Source of the DNA: an uncultured delta proteobacterium | Lineage (GTDB): Bacteria > Desulfobacterota > Desulfobulbia > Desulfobulbales > Desulfocapsaceae | NCBI GenBank assembly: GCA_903875445.1 | Contig: CAIQWD010000064.1 | Span: forward strand, 1-64,000 | DNA: 64,000 bases | Direction: 5' to 3' | Shown here: one piece after another, positions 37,270 to 45,738 of the stretch | Numbering within the stretch: position 1 is the first letter of the stretch | How the letters are laid out: each line of letters opens with the position of its first letter | Program-made: the position numbers and the translations under genes | The notes under the pieces: model-generated | What the model was told of the DNA's origin: nothing | Database searches by the model: none | The model's input: only the letters and a program-made list of their open reading frames with translations

Positions 37270-38106
37270 ATGACTACCTACTCCATTCTTATAGACGTAA
37301 AAAAGTGCAGCGGTTGCTACAACTGTTTCCTGGCTTGCCGCGATGAATATTTCGGTAATGAGTATCCCGGTTATTCTGCGGCCCAGCCGCTGAACGGCCA
37401 GTTCTGGATGCAGATCCAGGAGCTTGAACGGGGCGAATACCCGAAACCGAAACTTGACTATATCCCCAAGCCCTGCCTGCATTGTCAGGATGCCCCCTGT
37501 ATGGGAGCGGCAACGGGCGGCGCGGTTTACCGGCGAAAAGACGGGATAGTGATGATCGATCCGGAGAAGGCCAAAGGTCAGGAGGGTATCGCCCACGCCT
37601 GTCCCTACAGAAGGATCTACTGGAATAGCGACCTGCAGCTGCCGCAAAAATGCACCCTCTGCGCACACCGTCTGGACGAAGGAGAGAAGCTGCCGCGCTG
37701 CGTCGAATCCTGTCCCACCGGTGCCCTGGTTTTTGGCGATTTGGACGATCCAAGCAGTGAAATCGCAATCCTCGCCGCAAAACTTAGGGTCGAAGATCTG
37801 CACCCGGAATTTGCCACGGGGCCGCTTGTTAAATACGTCGGCATCCCCAAGCGTTTTGTCGCCGGAGAGGTGGTTCTGCAGGATAAGGCCGGAGAGTGTG
37901 CAGAAGGCGTGCAGGTCAGGCTGAGCGGCGGCGGGCTGGACCTTGCGACGACTACCGATCTGTTTGGCGATTTCGAGTTTGAGGGCCTGGCGAAAAACGA
38001 GAGCTACAAGTTGACCTTGACCGCCGCCGGCTATACGGAAGCGAACCTTGAGTTTGTTACCTTAAAGGATGTGAATCTCGGTGAGATAGTCCTAGCTCTC
38101 AAATAG
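37270..38106 (+). CDS. Transhydroxylase Fe-S subunit (BthL-like, 4Fe-4S + Cna_B-like domain)
   Basis: 278 residues, near the length of BthL (about 275). Residues 1-180 carry ferredoxin-type cysteine groups: CSGCYNCFLACRDE, CLHCQDAPC, CPYRRIYW and CTLCAHRL...CVESCPTGAL. Residues about 195-278 form a beta-rich carboxypeptidase-regulatory/Cna_B-like domain (TTTDLFGDFEFEGL), the hallmark of transhydroxylase small subunits. GGGAGGG precedes the ATG at 37270. It wires the Mo site, and probably anchors the dimer, in the cytoplasm. Confidence 0.88.
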   Translation: MTTYSILIDVKKCSGCYNCFLACRDEYFGNEYPGYSAAQPLNGQFWMQIQELERGEYPKPKLDYIPKPCLHCQDAPCMGAATGGAVYRRKDGIVMIDPEKAKGQEGIAHACPYRRIYWNSDLQLPQKCTLCAHRLDEGEKLPRCVESCPTGALVFGDLDDPSSEIAILAAKLRVEDLHPEFATGPLVKYVGIPKRFVAGEVVLQDKAGECAEGVQVRLSGGGLDLATTTDLFGDFEFEGLAKNESYKLTLTAAGYTEANLEFVTLKDVNLGEIVLALK

Positions 38107-38154
38107 GGAAACTCTCCTCACTACCTACGTACCAGCAACAGTATGGGAACCAAG

Positions 38155-38484
38155 ATGATTTGTGTAAAAGAAACAAAAGGCGAGCAGTACGAAGCCGCCA
38201 AGCATTTCGGGGTGTACGGTCTGCAGAAAATAACCGAGGCCCAGTCGAAACGCACGACGGTCTGCTACTCCTACTTTCAGCCGGATGGCGGGGCGGAGTT
38301 GGGTTCTTCGCCCAAAGAGCGGATATATTACGTGGTTAAAGGATCCATCACGGTCAGCGGCGGGAGTGAAAGGCATGTACTGGATGAGGGGGATCTCGTG
38401 TACATCGCGCCTCAAGAGGAGCGTGATGTGCTGGTAAACGGCGGCAACCCGGCAGAAGTATTGGTATTGATTGTCACCCCTTAA
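38155..38484 (+). CDS. Small cupin-domain protein
   Basis: 109 residues forming a single cupin barrel (KERIYYVVKGSITVSGG, LDEGDLVYIAPQEERDVLVNGG). The usual metal-binding His set is incomplete: no HxH in motif 1, so metal dependence is doubtful. I preferred ATG 38155, with GGGAA upstream, over ATG 38143. It lies between the transhydroxylase and the CoA ligase and so probably acts on, or senses, a pathway intermediate. Confidence 0.75.
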   Translation: MICVKETKGEQYEAAKHFGVYGLQKITEAQSKRTTVCYSYFQPDGGAELGSSPKERIYYVVKGSITVSGGSERHVLDEGDLVYIAPQEERDVLVNGGNPAEVLVLIVTP

Positions 38485-38511
38485 CTTTGAAAATATATCA
38501 GTGAGGACGCA

Positions 38512-39210
38512 ATGATAACAGCAGAAATTCTGAGCAGGGCGAGACAAGAGAACAGGAAGGTTCTCACCGAGATTGAAGCCAAAGAAATCCTCGGCGAGGC
38601 TGGAATCACCTGCACCTCGACCGTACTTGCCACCTCTAAGGAAAAAGCCGTCTCGGTAAGCGAGGAACTCGGGTATCCGGTGGTTCTCAAAGTAAGCTCT
38701 GTGGATATCACCCATAAGAGTGACTCGGGTGGGGTGAAGGTAAACCTGAAGAGCAGGGTGGAAGTGGAAGCAGCCTACGACGCCATCATGGCTTCCTGCC
38801 GGGCTTACGCGCCAGGTGCCGATATCGAAGGTGTTTCCGTGCAGCCGATGGCCAGACCGGGAACCGAGATCATCATGGGTATGATCCGCGACAAGAGTTT
38901 TGGCCCGGTGGTTATGTTCGGACTTGGTGGAGTTTTTGTTGAGGTGCTGAAAGATGTTGCTTTTCGCATCGTGCCTCTCGAAAAATCCGACGCCGCCGAC
39001 ATGATGGATGAAATCCAAGGTAAGAAACTCCTTGAGGGCTATCGCGGTAAAGAGCCTGCGGATAAAGAGAGACTGCAGAAAATGTTGGTGCAGCTTTCCG
39101 ATTTTGTCAACGCCACTCCAGGGATCGAGGAAATCGATATGAATCCGGTGTTTGCTTACAGCGACGGGGCAATGGTCGTCGATGCCCGGATTATCCTCTC
39201 TGAGGAATAA
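38512..39210 (+). CDS. ADP-forming acyl-CoA synthetase, beta subunit (ATP-grasp)
   Basis: A 232-residue ATP-grasp protein (EAGITCTSTVLATSKEKAV, VVLKVSSVDITHKSDSGGV, GLGGVFVEVLKDVAFRI, IDMNPVF). This is the beta half of acetate/acyl-CoA ligase (ADP-forming). GAGG precedes the ATG. Together with the next gene it would convert a ring-cleavage acid and CoA to the thioester with ATP, or make ATP in the reverse direction. The latter is common in anaerobes. Confidence 0.9.
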   Translation: MITAEILSRARQENRKVLTEIEAKEILGEAGITCTSTVLATSKEKAVSVSEELGYPVVLKVSSVDITHKSDSGGVKVNLKSRVEVEAAYDAIMASCRAYAPGADIEGVSVQPMARPGTEIIMGMIRDKSFGPVVMFGLGGVFVEVLKDVAFRIVPLEKSDAADMMDEIQGKKLLEGYRGKEPADKERLQKMLVQLSDFVNATPGIEEIDMNPVFAYSDGAMVVDARIILSEE

Positions 39211-39273
39211 CAACCGGCAGACAAATCCCTCAATTCCAATTTGCCCAAAGGCGATCAAAAGGACGGTATTATT

Positions 39274-40656
39274 ATGATGGATCTTTTCTTTAAACCAAAA
39301 TCTGTGGCGATTATCGGGGCCAGCGGAACTCCCGGAAAACTGGGCTATGTCATTGTCAACAATATCGCGGGGAGCGATTTCGCCGGAGATGTTTATCCGG
39401 TAAACCCGAAATCGGACGAGATCTTAGGATACAAGGTATACCGATCATTAACGGAAATACCCGGTGCAGTCGACCTGGTTGTCACCGCTCTTCCCACTCC
39501 GAAACTTACTGTGGCGACGATGGAAGAATGTGCCAAAAAAGGCGTCAAAGCAGTCATTATCGAGTCTGCCGGTTTTGCTGAAATGGGTGGAGACGGTAAG
39601 GTTTATCAGCAGCAAATAGTAGATATCGCAAAGAAAAATAATATCCGGGTCATGGGGCCAAACTGCTCCGGTATTGTTTCACGAGGTATTGTCACATCCA
39701 TATACCCTATGACCAAAAAAGTCCCGAAAGGCAATGTTGTGCTCATCGGCCAATCCGGTCTACTCGCTGCCGGCATGGCCTCGGATATCGTCGAAAATGA
39801 AAGTTTGAATATCAGCAAAGTGTGTTCCATCGGTAATAAATGCGATGTTAATGAAAATGACTTATTGGAATATTTCGGCAACGAAAAAGATGTCGATGTC
39901 ATTTCCATGTATCTGGAAACTATTACCGATGGAAGAAACCTGACTCGGATAGCCAAAAAAGTAGCAGCCGAAAAACCGGTTATTTTTCTCAGCGGCGGAC
40001 GCACGGAAGCCGGCGCCAAAGCCGCAATGAGTCATACCGGCAGTATTGCCAGCAATGCCAAGATAGTCGAAGCGGCAGTCAAACAAACCGGGATGATCAT
40101 GGCCGATGATTTCACCGAGTTGAAGGATTTCGCCAAGGTTTTCTCCACCCAACCACTCCCCAAAGGCAATCGCGTCGCCGTGATCACTTTGGCCGGCAGC
40201 GTCGGGGTCAATGTTTCCGATCTATGTGCGACCTATGGTCTGGAACTGCCCAAGCTGACAGCGGCAACAACGGAAAAACTGAAAGACATGTTCGATACAC
40301 CGGTATCGAACCCAATCGACCTCTATTTCAGCGTCACCAAAATCGGTTTCACCAAGACCCTGGAAACCACTTTCCCCGACGCCTTCAGAGATCCGAACAT
40401 CGACGCGGCGGTGTTGATTCTGGCCGGTTTCGAATATACCCAGGAGGCCGTGCAAAAGAAAATCATTCAGAAAATTGTGCAAGAGGTCGGCAAGCCCTTG
40501 GTCGTCTGCATGATCGTCGGCTACAACAAATATAAACACGTCATCATGGACGAAATGGGCAAAGACCTGCCGGTATTCCCCTCCTTGATCTCCGGGGTAA
40601 AGGCCTTGAGCAAACTGTGTGAGTACGGCATCCGCCGGCAGAAATTATCAGCCTAA
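39274..40656 (+). CDS. ADP-forming acyl-CoA synthetase, alpha subunit
   Basis: 460 residues. CoA-binding Rossmann domain at about 5-130 (SVAIIGASGTPGKLG). Two succinyl-CoA-ligase-like domains follow; the phospho-His is in AAMSHTGSIASNA (near residue 250). Start at ATG 39274, AGGA about 10 nt upstream. Split alpha/beta genes in this order match archaeal and anaerobe enzymes. Substrate not readable from sequence; the operon suggests a hydroxy- or oxo-hexanoate-type acid. Confidence 0.9.
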   Translation: MMDLFFKPKSVAIIGASGTPGKLGYVIVNNIAGSDFAGDVYPVNPKSDEILGYKVYRSLTEIPGAVDLVVTALPTPKLTVATMEECAKKGVKAVIIESAGFAEMGGDGKVYQQQIVDIAKKNNIRVMGPNCSGIVSRGIVTSIYPMTKKVPKGNVVLIGQSGLLAAGMASDIVENESLNISKVCSIGNKCDVNENDLLEYFGNEKDVDVISMYLETITDGRNLTRIAKKVAAEKPVIFLSGGRTEAGAKAAMSHTGSIASNAKIVEAAVKQTGMIMADDFTELKDFAKVFSTQPLPKGNRVAVITLAGSVGVNVSDLCATYGLELPKLTAATTEKLKDMFDTPVSNPIDLYFSVTKIGFTKTLETTFPDAFRDPNIDAAVLILAGFEYTQEAVQKKIIQKIVQEVGKPLVVCMIVGYNKYKHVIMDEMGKDLPVFPSLISGVKALSKLCEYGIRRQKLSA

Positions 40657-40692
40657 CCCTCCAAAAAAAGGGGGGATAAAGTGAGGAAAGAT

Positions 40693-41460
40693 ATGAATTA
40701 CGAGAACATCATTCTGGAAAAGGAAGAGAACATCGCCATCATCACCTTCAACCGTCCCGAGGCGATGAACGCCCTGAACAACCAGACCAGGGCCGAATTC
40801 CGCGAGGCCATTGGTGACGTGGCCGCCGACGACAACATCAAAGTCCTTATCCTCACCGGTAGCGGTAAGGCCTTCGTCGCCGGCAGCGATATCAAAGAGT
40901 TCAACAAGACCACGCCCTATGCCGCCCACAACATCATGCGGCTGGGAGAAATGGTGGAAAAGCTGGAAAAACCGGTCATTGCCGCCGTCAACGGCTTCTG
41001 CCTCGGCGGCGGCTGCGAAATCGCCATGGGCTGTGACATCATCATCGCTTCGGACAAGGCCAAATTCGGCCAGACCGAGATCAACATCGGCATTATTCCC
41101 GGAGGCGGCGGCACCCAGCGGCTGCAGCGACTCATCGGCGTCTGCCGGGCCAAGGAGCTGATCTTCACCGGTGATATCATTCGTGCCGAAGAGGCCGACC
41201 GCATTGGTCTTGTCAACCGCGTGGTGCCTATGGACGACCTGATGCCTACCGCCAAGGAGATGGCGAAGAAGATCGCCGGCAAGAGCGCCGCAGCCTTGAA
41301 ACTTGCGAAAACCGCGATCAACCGCGGCATGCAGACCAATCTGGAAAGCGGTTTGAAGTACGAGTACGAACTCTACAGTCTTTCCCTCAGCCTGGAAGAT
41401 AAGGTGGAAGGGGTCAATGCTTTCCTGGAAAAAAGGGCGCCGAAGTTTATCGGCCGTTAG
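40693..41460 (+). CDS. Enoyl-CoA hydratase/crotonase
   Basis: A 255-residue crotonase. The oxyanion hole lies in GSDIKEF and LGGGCEIAMGCD. Both catalytic glutamates of true hydratases are present (the E in GGGCEIAM and in FGQTEINIG), followed by IPGGGGTQRL. GAGGAAAG precedes the ATG. In the pathway it could hydrate or dehydrate an enoyl/3-hydroxyacyl-CoA made from the ring-opened acid; a ring hydrolase of the same fold is the alternative. Confidence 0.92.
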   Translation: MNYENIILEKEENIAIITFNRPEAMNALNNQTRAEFREAIGDVAADDNIKVLILTGSGKAFVAGSDIKEFNKTTPYAAHNIMRLGEMVEKLEKPVIAAVNGFCLGGGCEIAMGCDIIIASDKAKFGQTEINIGIIPGGGGTQRLQRLIGVCRAKELIFTGDIIRAEEADRIGLVNRVVPMDDLMPTAKEMAKKIAGKSAAALKLAKTAINRGMQTNLESGLKYEYELYSLSLSLEDKVEGVNAFLEKRAPKFIGR

Positions 41461-41491
41461 CAGCTAAGGATATCAACGAAGGAATAAGACG

Positions 41492-41926
41492 ATGGAAAAA
41501 ATGGCAAATAAAGTAGCTCGTATCCCGAATTTAGTCGACTGGTCGACCGGTGAAGTCAGATTGATGAGTGCAAAATGCAACTCCTGCGGAACGTATTTTT
41601 TTCCGAAGGAGCATTATCAGCATCGTCCCGGCTGCTCAAGAGAGGGTGTGGAAGACGTGCTGCTTCCGAAAAAAGGCAAGCTGGCGAGTTATACCGTTCA
41701 ATATTATCCCTGTCCTGCACCCTTTAAAACAGAACAGAAGATTACCCCTTACGGTATCGGTCTCGTTGAGTTTCCCGACGAAAAAATCCAGGTTACCGGC
41801 ATTATCACCAATACCGATCTGAAAACGCTTACGCTCGGCATGGAAATGGAAACAACCATTCTTGAGATGTATACCAATGAGGAAAAACAGCAGGTGGTGA
41901 CCTGGGCGTTTCAGGCAGTTAAGTAA
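41492..41926 (+). CDS. DUF35 OB-fold protein (thiolase partner)
   Basis: 144 residues. An N-terminal rubredoxin-like zinc ribbon has CNSC (residues 29-32) and a third Cys in RPGCSREG; the fourth ligand is not obvious. An OB-fold follows (KLASYTVQYYPCPAPFK, GIGLVEFPDEKIQVTGII). DUF35 proteins form complexes with SCP2-type thiolases, acting as acyltransferases or, as in Ltp2-ChsH2, retro-aldolases. The thiolase gene follows directly. Confidence 0.88.
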   Translation: MEKMANKVARIPNLVDWSTGEVRLMSAKCNSCGTYFFPKEHYQHRPGCSREGVEDVLLPKKGKLASYTVQYYPCPAPFKTEQKITPYGIGLVEFPDEKIQVTGIITNTDLKTLTLGMEMETTILEMYTNEEKQQVVTWAFQAVK

Positions 41927-41960
41927 TTTAATATACGATAACTAATAAGGGATAATGACA

Positions 41961-43142
41961 ATGAGAGATGTATATATTATCGGAACCGGGATACACCCCT
42001 GGATGGGTTTCTCTGAGAAGGTATTCGCCGATTTCGCGGCGGTGGCAGTTGACGGCGCTTTAAAAGACGCGGGTATTGAATGGAAAAAAATTCAGGCGAT
42101 CATGGCCGGAATTTTTATTTACGGCGGCAACGCCGGTCACCTTTCCGGTCAATATCTGGAATCCATTTTCGGCGAAACCGGCATCCCGGTGGTCAACGTC
42201 TACAATGCCTGCGCAACCGGCTCTGCTGCTATTAGAATGGCCTACAACAGTGTTGCCGCCGGTGAGACCGAGACGGCTCTCGCCTTTGGCGCCGACGTCT
42301 CGCCGAAAGGGTTTCTGACCGCCAAGTCCGACAATGCGGTGCAGGACCGGGACGTCATCAGGTGGAAAATGGGTGGCTTGCCCAACCCGATCTATTGGGC
42401 GCTCGAATGCCGGAAAAGAATGGCGAAGTACGGCACTACCGAACAGGATCTGGCACTGGTCAAGGTCCTGATGAGCGAGTACGGTGCCAAGAATCCGAAT
42501 GCCCGGTTCAAAAAGACCTACAGCATAGAAGAGGTATTGAACTCCGCCTATGTCTGTGATCCACTGAGACTCTATGAGATCTGCCCGGTCAGCACCGGCG
42601 CTGCTGCGGTTATCATTACCGCCGACAAGGATTTGACTGCGAAAGCCGACAAACCGGTGAAGATCAACGCCACCACCATGGGCAGCGCCATCTACGGCGA
42701 TCCGACCATCCGTATTTCCGCGTTGTCCTGCCCGGCCGTTGCCGAGGCCCCCATGCTCAGTGAAAGCTACTCGGCTTCCCAACAGGCCTATAAAAAAGCC
42801 GGTATCGGTCCCGAGGATATCGATGTTTTGGAACTGCCCGACAACTCTTCCTGGCATTATCTGGTGTACTTGGAAACATGCGGGTTCTGTAAAGAGGGCG
42901 AAGCGGATAAGATGCTTCGCGACGGGATGACCAGAATCGGCGGCAAACTGCCGGTCAATCCGAGCGGCGGCTTCTCGTCGCATGGCGAGGCGCTTTCCGC
43001 TCAGGCTCTCTGGCAGGTCATCGAATGCGCCAATCAGCTGAGAGGCAGATGCAGCGAGCGTCAGGTGCAAGGCGCCAAGGTGGCAATGGCGCAGACCTAC
43101 GGCTTGATGGGTAATAGCGGCACCACCATCATGAGCATATAA
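41961..43142 (+). CDS. SCP2-type thiolase
   Basis: 393 residues. Nucleophile Cys84 lies in VYNACATGSAA. The basic His is in NPSGGFSSHGEALSAQ. The last motif reads AQTYGLMGNSG instead of the CxG of classical thiolases, which places it with SCP-x/Ltp-like members. ATG 41961 was chosen over 41955, both near AAGGG. With the DUF35 gene it forms a pair that may do Claisen cleavage or a retro-aldol step on the C6 intermediate. Confidence 0.9.
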   Translation: MRDVYIIGTGIHPWMGFSEKVFADFAAVAVDGALKDAGIEWKKIQAIMAGIFIYGGNAGHLSGQYLESIFGETGIPVVNVYNACATGSAAIRMAYNSVAAGETETALAFGADVSPKGFLTAKSDNAVQDRDVIRWKMGGLPNPIYWALECRKRMAKYGTTEQDLALVKVLMSEYGAKNPNARFKKTYSIEEVLNSAYVCDPLRLYEICPVSTGAAAVIITADKDLTAKADKPVKINATTMGSAIYGDPTIRISALSCPAVAEAPMLSESYSASQQAYKKAGIGPEDIDVLELPDNSSWHYLVYLETCGFCKEGEADKMLRDGMTRIGGKLPVNPSGGFSSHGEALSAQALWQVIECANQLRGRCSERQVQGAKVAMAQTYGLMGNSGTTIMSI

Positions 43143-43173
43143 CTTTTACAGGGCGGGCGACCGGAGAGGCATT

Positions 43174-44694
43174 ATGGCCGATGCATGGCAGGTAGCAAAC
43201 AGTCGGGTCCTCGAGCTGACCGAAAAAGGGCAAATACAGGAGGCCCTAGAGGCGGCGGCACAGGCAGCGGCAACGGCCCAGCGCGACTACGGCAAGGACG
43301 ATACCCGCCTGGCGGTTTCCCTCAATAACCTCGGTGAGTTGTTGCATATGGCCGGGAGGTTCGATGAAGGCCGGGAAGCCCTTGACCGGTCTCTGTCGAT
43401 TTCCGAAGCTGCATTCGGCAGCTCTTCGCCGGAAGTTGCCGAGACCTTGATAAATCTCGCCGAACTTTATCTTTCGCGGCGGGAGCTTGAACGTGCCAGG
43501 CACTGCATGCAGCGGGTTGTCGATATCCACGGGCAGCTGGAGATGGACCCGCAACAGCGAGTCCTGGCGCTTCACCATTTGGCGATGATCCTCCAGGGTC
43601 TCGGCGAGTCCGAGAAGGCCTTGACGCATCTGCAAAACGGTCTTGACCTTGCCGAGGAGAAGCTTGGAGCAAATGATCCGCATCTCGCCCCCTTTTTGAA
43701 GGGTCTGGCGGCCCTCGATCTCCAGGCCGGGAGGGTCGATGCGGCGGAAGAAAAACTGCGCCGGGCCATTGTCATTCTAGAAAAGAGCACAGGCCCGGAG
43801 CACCCTGATTTTGCCGCATGCCTCAGCCTCATGGCGGAAGTGTATGTAACCCGCGGCCATATTGCCGCCGCCGAGCCCTTTTTTAATCAGGCTCTGGAGA
43901 TTTTTAAAGCCACTCTCGGTCCCGAACATGTCGAAACGGCGGCGATCCTCGAACGACTTGCCGGCCTGGGCGCGGCAACCGGCAAAAAAGGCAAGGCCGA
44001 AGCCCTGTTGCAGGAGGCCCTGGCCGCCTACATTGCCGCCCTCGGCGAGGACGATGTCGATACCGCCAGGGTGCAGAATGATCTCGGCGAGATCTATCTC
44101 GACAGCTCGCGGCATGAGCCGGCGTTGCCGCTCTTTCTTGCATCGCTTGCCGTGCGGGAAAAGATTTTCGGCAAGAACCATCCGGCGGTAGCCCAATCGC
44201 TGAACAACCTCGGCGTGGTCTACGCCCTTCGCGGCGACAAAACCTTAGCCTTGAAGGAGCACGGCAAGGCTCTGGCCATCCGCGAACAGGCCTTTGGCGT
44301 CGCCCACCCGGCAATTACCCAATCCCTCGACAATATCGCCGCCCTTCACCAAGAGCGGGGCGAGCTGGCGAAAGCCGAGGAGATCCTGCAGAGGTCGCTT
44401 GCCGTATGGGAGGGCGAGTATCCGGGCGGGCATCCTGCGGTAGCCCAGGCCCAGCACAACCTGGCCGGCCTCTATATGGTTGCCGAAAGAAATAATGAGG
44501 CGGAAGAACGCCTGCTTGCCGCAAGAAAAATTCTCGAACGCGGCGGCGAGAGGAAGAGCCCGCATCTGGCAACCGTTTTTAAAACCTTTGCCAAACTCTA
44601 CCAGAAGATGGGGAGAATCGCCGACAGCAAGGAATACGCGGCGAGAGCCGAAAAAATCCTGAAACCCGTACCGGCAAAATCGAATAAGGCATAA
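43174..44694 (+). CDS. Tetratricopeptide-repeat protein (kinesin-light-chain-like)
   Basis: 506 residues, almost wholly TPR_10/TPR_12-type repeats of about 42 residues (about ten), e.g. LNNLGELLHMAGRFDEGREA and LNNLGVVYALRGDKTLALKE. No signal peptide or enzymatic domain. GGAGAGG precedes the ATG, 31 nt after the thiolase. Last gene of operon A. Probably a scaffold; why it travels with the catabolic genes is unknown. Confidence 0.88.
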   Translation: MADAWQVANSRVLELTEKGQIQEALEAAAQAAATAQRDYGKDDTRLAVSLNNLGELLHMAGRFDEGREALDRSLSISEAAFGSSSPEVAETLINLAELYLSRRELERARHCMQRVVDIHGQLEMDPQQRVLALHHLAMILQGLGESEKALTHLQNGLDLAEEKLGANDPHLAPFLKGLAALDLQAGRVDAAEEKLRRAIVILEKSTGPEHPDFAACLSLMAEVYVTRGHIAAAEPFFNQALEIFKATLGPEHVETAAILERLAGLGAATGKKGKAEALLQEALAAYIAALGEDDVDTARVQNDLGEIYLDSSRHEPALPLFLASLAVREKIFGKNHPAVAQSLNNLGVVYALRGDKTLALKEHGKALAIREQAFGVAHPAITQSLDNIAALHQERGELAKAEEILQRSLAVWEGEYPGGHPAVAQAQHNLAGLYMVAERNNEAEERLLAARKILERGGERKSPHLATVFKTFAKLYQKMGRIADSKEYAARAEKILKPVPAKSNKA

Positions 44695-45041
44695 AGACAG
44701 CCATTCATCCGCAAACGGGTTGACGGTCAGCCGATCAAACGGCCGCCTCAAGAAGGGGAATGTGGCAAAACTTCCGGGAATCTCCGCCGTTTCCGCAATC
44801 CGATTGGCCATTCAGACCATTGTACACAGCATGCAAATCAATTTGCCTTGCCCCATTCCTGCGTTTGACCAGAAAGATTTTTCCATCGTACCCATAAACT
44901 CCGCCGGATTTTTCTTCGAACTCCTCAAGGATACGTAGGCAACGAATTGAGATTCACGTCCGGTTCTGAGAGAGCCTGAAGCGGAGGTTCCTTTGGGCTA
45001 CTCACCTGGGGGCTGGGGGAGAAAATCCCCCGGCTACCCGA
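44695..45041. other. Gap between operon A and the cassette array, with strong hairpin
   Basis: No gene is supported. GCTGGGGGA-GAAAA-TCCCCCGGC (45012-45034) is a near-perfect hairpin just past the nucleotidyltransferase stop on the minus strand. Sequence resembling a group II intron tail lies at 44930-45008 (separate entry). Confidence 0.5.
44930..45008 (+). mobile_element. Possible group II intron 3'-end remnant (domains V-VI-like)
   Basis: The stretch ACGAATTGAGATTCACGTCCGGTTC resembles the distal part of intron domain V. GAGCCTGAAGCGG...TTTGGGCTACTC then resembles a domain VI hairpin. The 5' half of domain V does not pair well and no reverse transcriptase is present, so at best this is a degenerate fragment. 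Group IIC introns are known to insert at attC sites, which would fit its place at the end of the array. Confidence 0.3.
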
Positions 45042-45491
45042 TTATGGCAAATGCTCCAAATCTTCTAGGTCCTTATGCCGTGCAGCTGCTTTTTTGTTGA
45101 CCTTGAGGTCTTCGAGAGAAATGAAATTCAACAAAATACCGTCAATTTCAACTACCTCGCGCCGAGAGTAACAATCCAAGAAACTGACGCCAGAAGCACC
45201 AGTGATAACTTCTATGCAAACCGGAGGTACGCCCATGCGTATGACTCTGTCCTTGTCAAGGAACAACTCTTGCGAAACCGTCTCCTTCGGCATTCCAAAA
45301 TCATGAAGTACCATAGCCGCTTTCTGGGCATTAGCCTCACTCACTGCAATCCAAATATCCATATCTCCGGTTGCACGGGGATAGCCATGGTAACCCACCG
45401 CATAACCACCAACGAGCAAATATTCAACGCCGTGAGAGTTCAGAAGTCTCAAGAAATCTTTGAAGTCTGGATGTAGCTCGATCGTGTCCAT
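45042..45491 (-). CDS. Nucleotidyltransferase-fold protein (MNT/AbiEii-like)
   Basis: 149 residues of the nucleotidyltransferase superfamily: GGYAVGYHGYPRATGDMDIWI holds the G-G and D-x-D metal-binding motifs, and a later acidic residue lies in VCIEVIT. Such small NTases act as antitoxins or AMPylating/tRNA-modifying partners in two-gene modules. It overlaps the small upstream gene by 68 nt. It is the last gene seen in this cassette array. Confidence 0.82.
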   Translation of the reverse strand: MDTIELHPDFKDFLRLLNSHGVEYLLVGGYAVGYHGYPRATGDMDIWIAVSEANAQKAAMVLHDFGMPKETVSQELFLDKDRVIRMGVPPVCIEVITGASGVSFLDCYSRREVVEIDGILLNFISLEDLKVNKKAAARHKDLEDLEHLP

Positions 45492-45630
45492 AGACCATCC
45501 TTCGGTTCAATTCAACTGCTTCTAGACGCGCCTTTGCCCCTTTAGATAACCAAAAAATCTTTTCTTCCTCAGTCTCATATAATGATGAAACTAATAGCTT
45601 CCTCTTGTCTAGCCTCGGAAGTGTGTCCAT
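45424..45630 (-). CDS. Small partner protein of the nucleotidyltransferase
   Basis: 68 residues (SLYETEEEKIFWLSKGAKAR, then LQRFLETSEL). Small proteins of this pattern repeatedly precede this nucleotidyltransferase type. GAGGAG stands 8 nt before the ATG at 45630, and the start lies 20 bp inside the cassette boundary. Its 3' end overlaps the NTase gene by 68 nt, so both must be expressed together. Role unknown: toxin or accessory subunit. Confidence 0.7.
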   Translation of the reverse strand: MDTLPRLDKRKLLVSSLYETEEEKIFWLSKGAKARLEAVELNRRMVYGHDRATSRLQRFLETSELSRR

Positions 45631-45649
45631 ACAATTTCTCCTCGATACG

Positions 45650-45738
45650 CCATAACGGTGAAATAACCTGCCGGCCGAGGTGCTGCCCACCTTTTAAGAA
45701 CGCGGCTATTTCAGGTCAGGTTTATTGACTGGTTAGCT
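45650..45738 (-). other. attC recombination site
   Basis: Minus-strand ends are AGCTAAC (inverse core) and GTTATGG (core, degenerate), 89 bp apart. TGAAATA...TATTTCA-type and AATAAACCTG/CAGGTTATT complementary segments lie between. The stop codon of the TIR-like gene falls inside the inverse core. Confidence 0.5.

Noticed and set aside
45012-45034. Hairpin considered as an attC for the nucleotidyltransferase cassette
   Set aside because: It lacks both RYYYAAC and GTTRRRY at suitable spacing, so I list it only as a hairpin.
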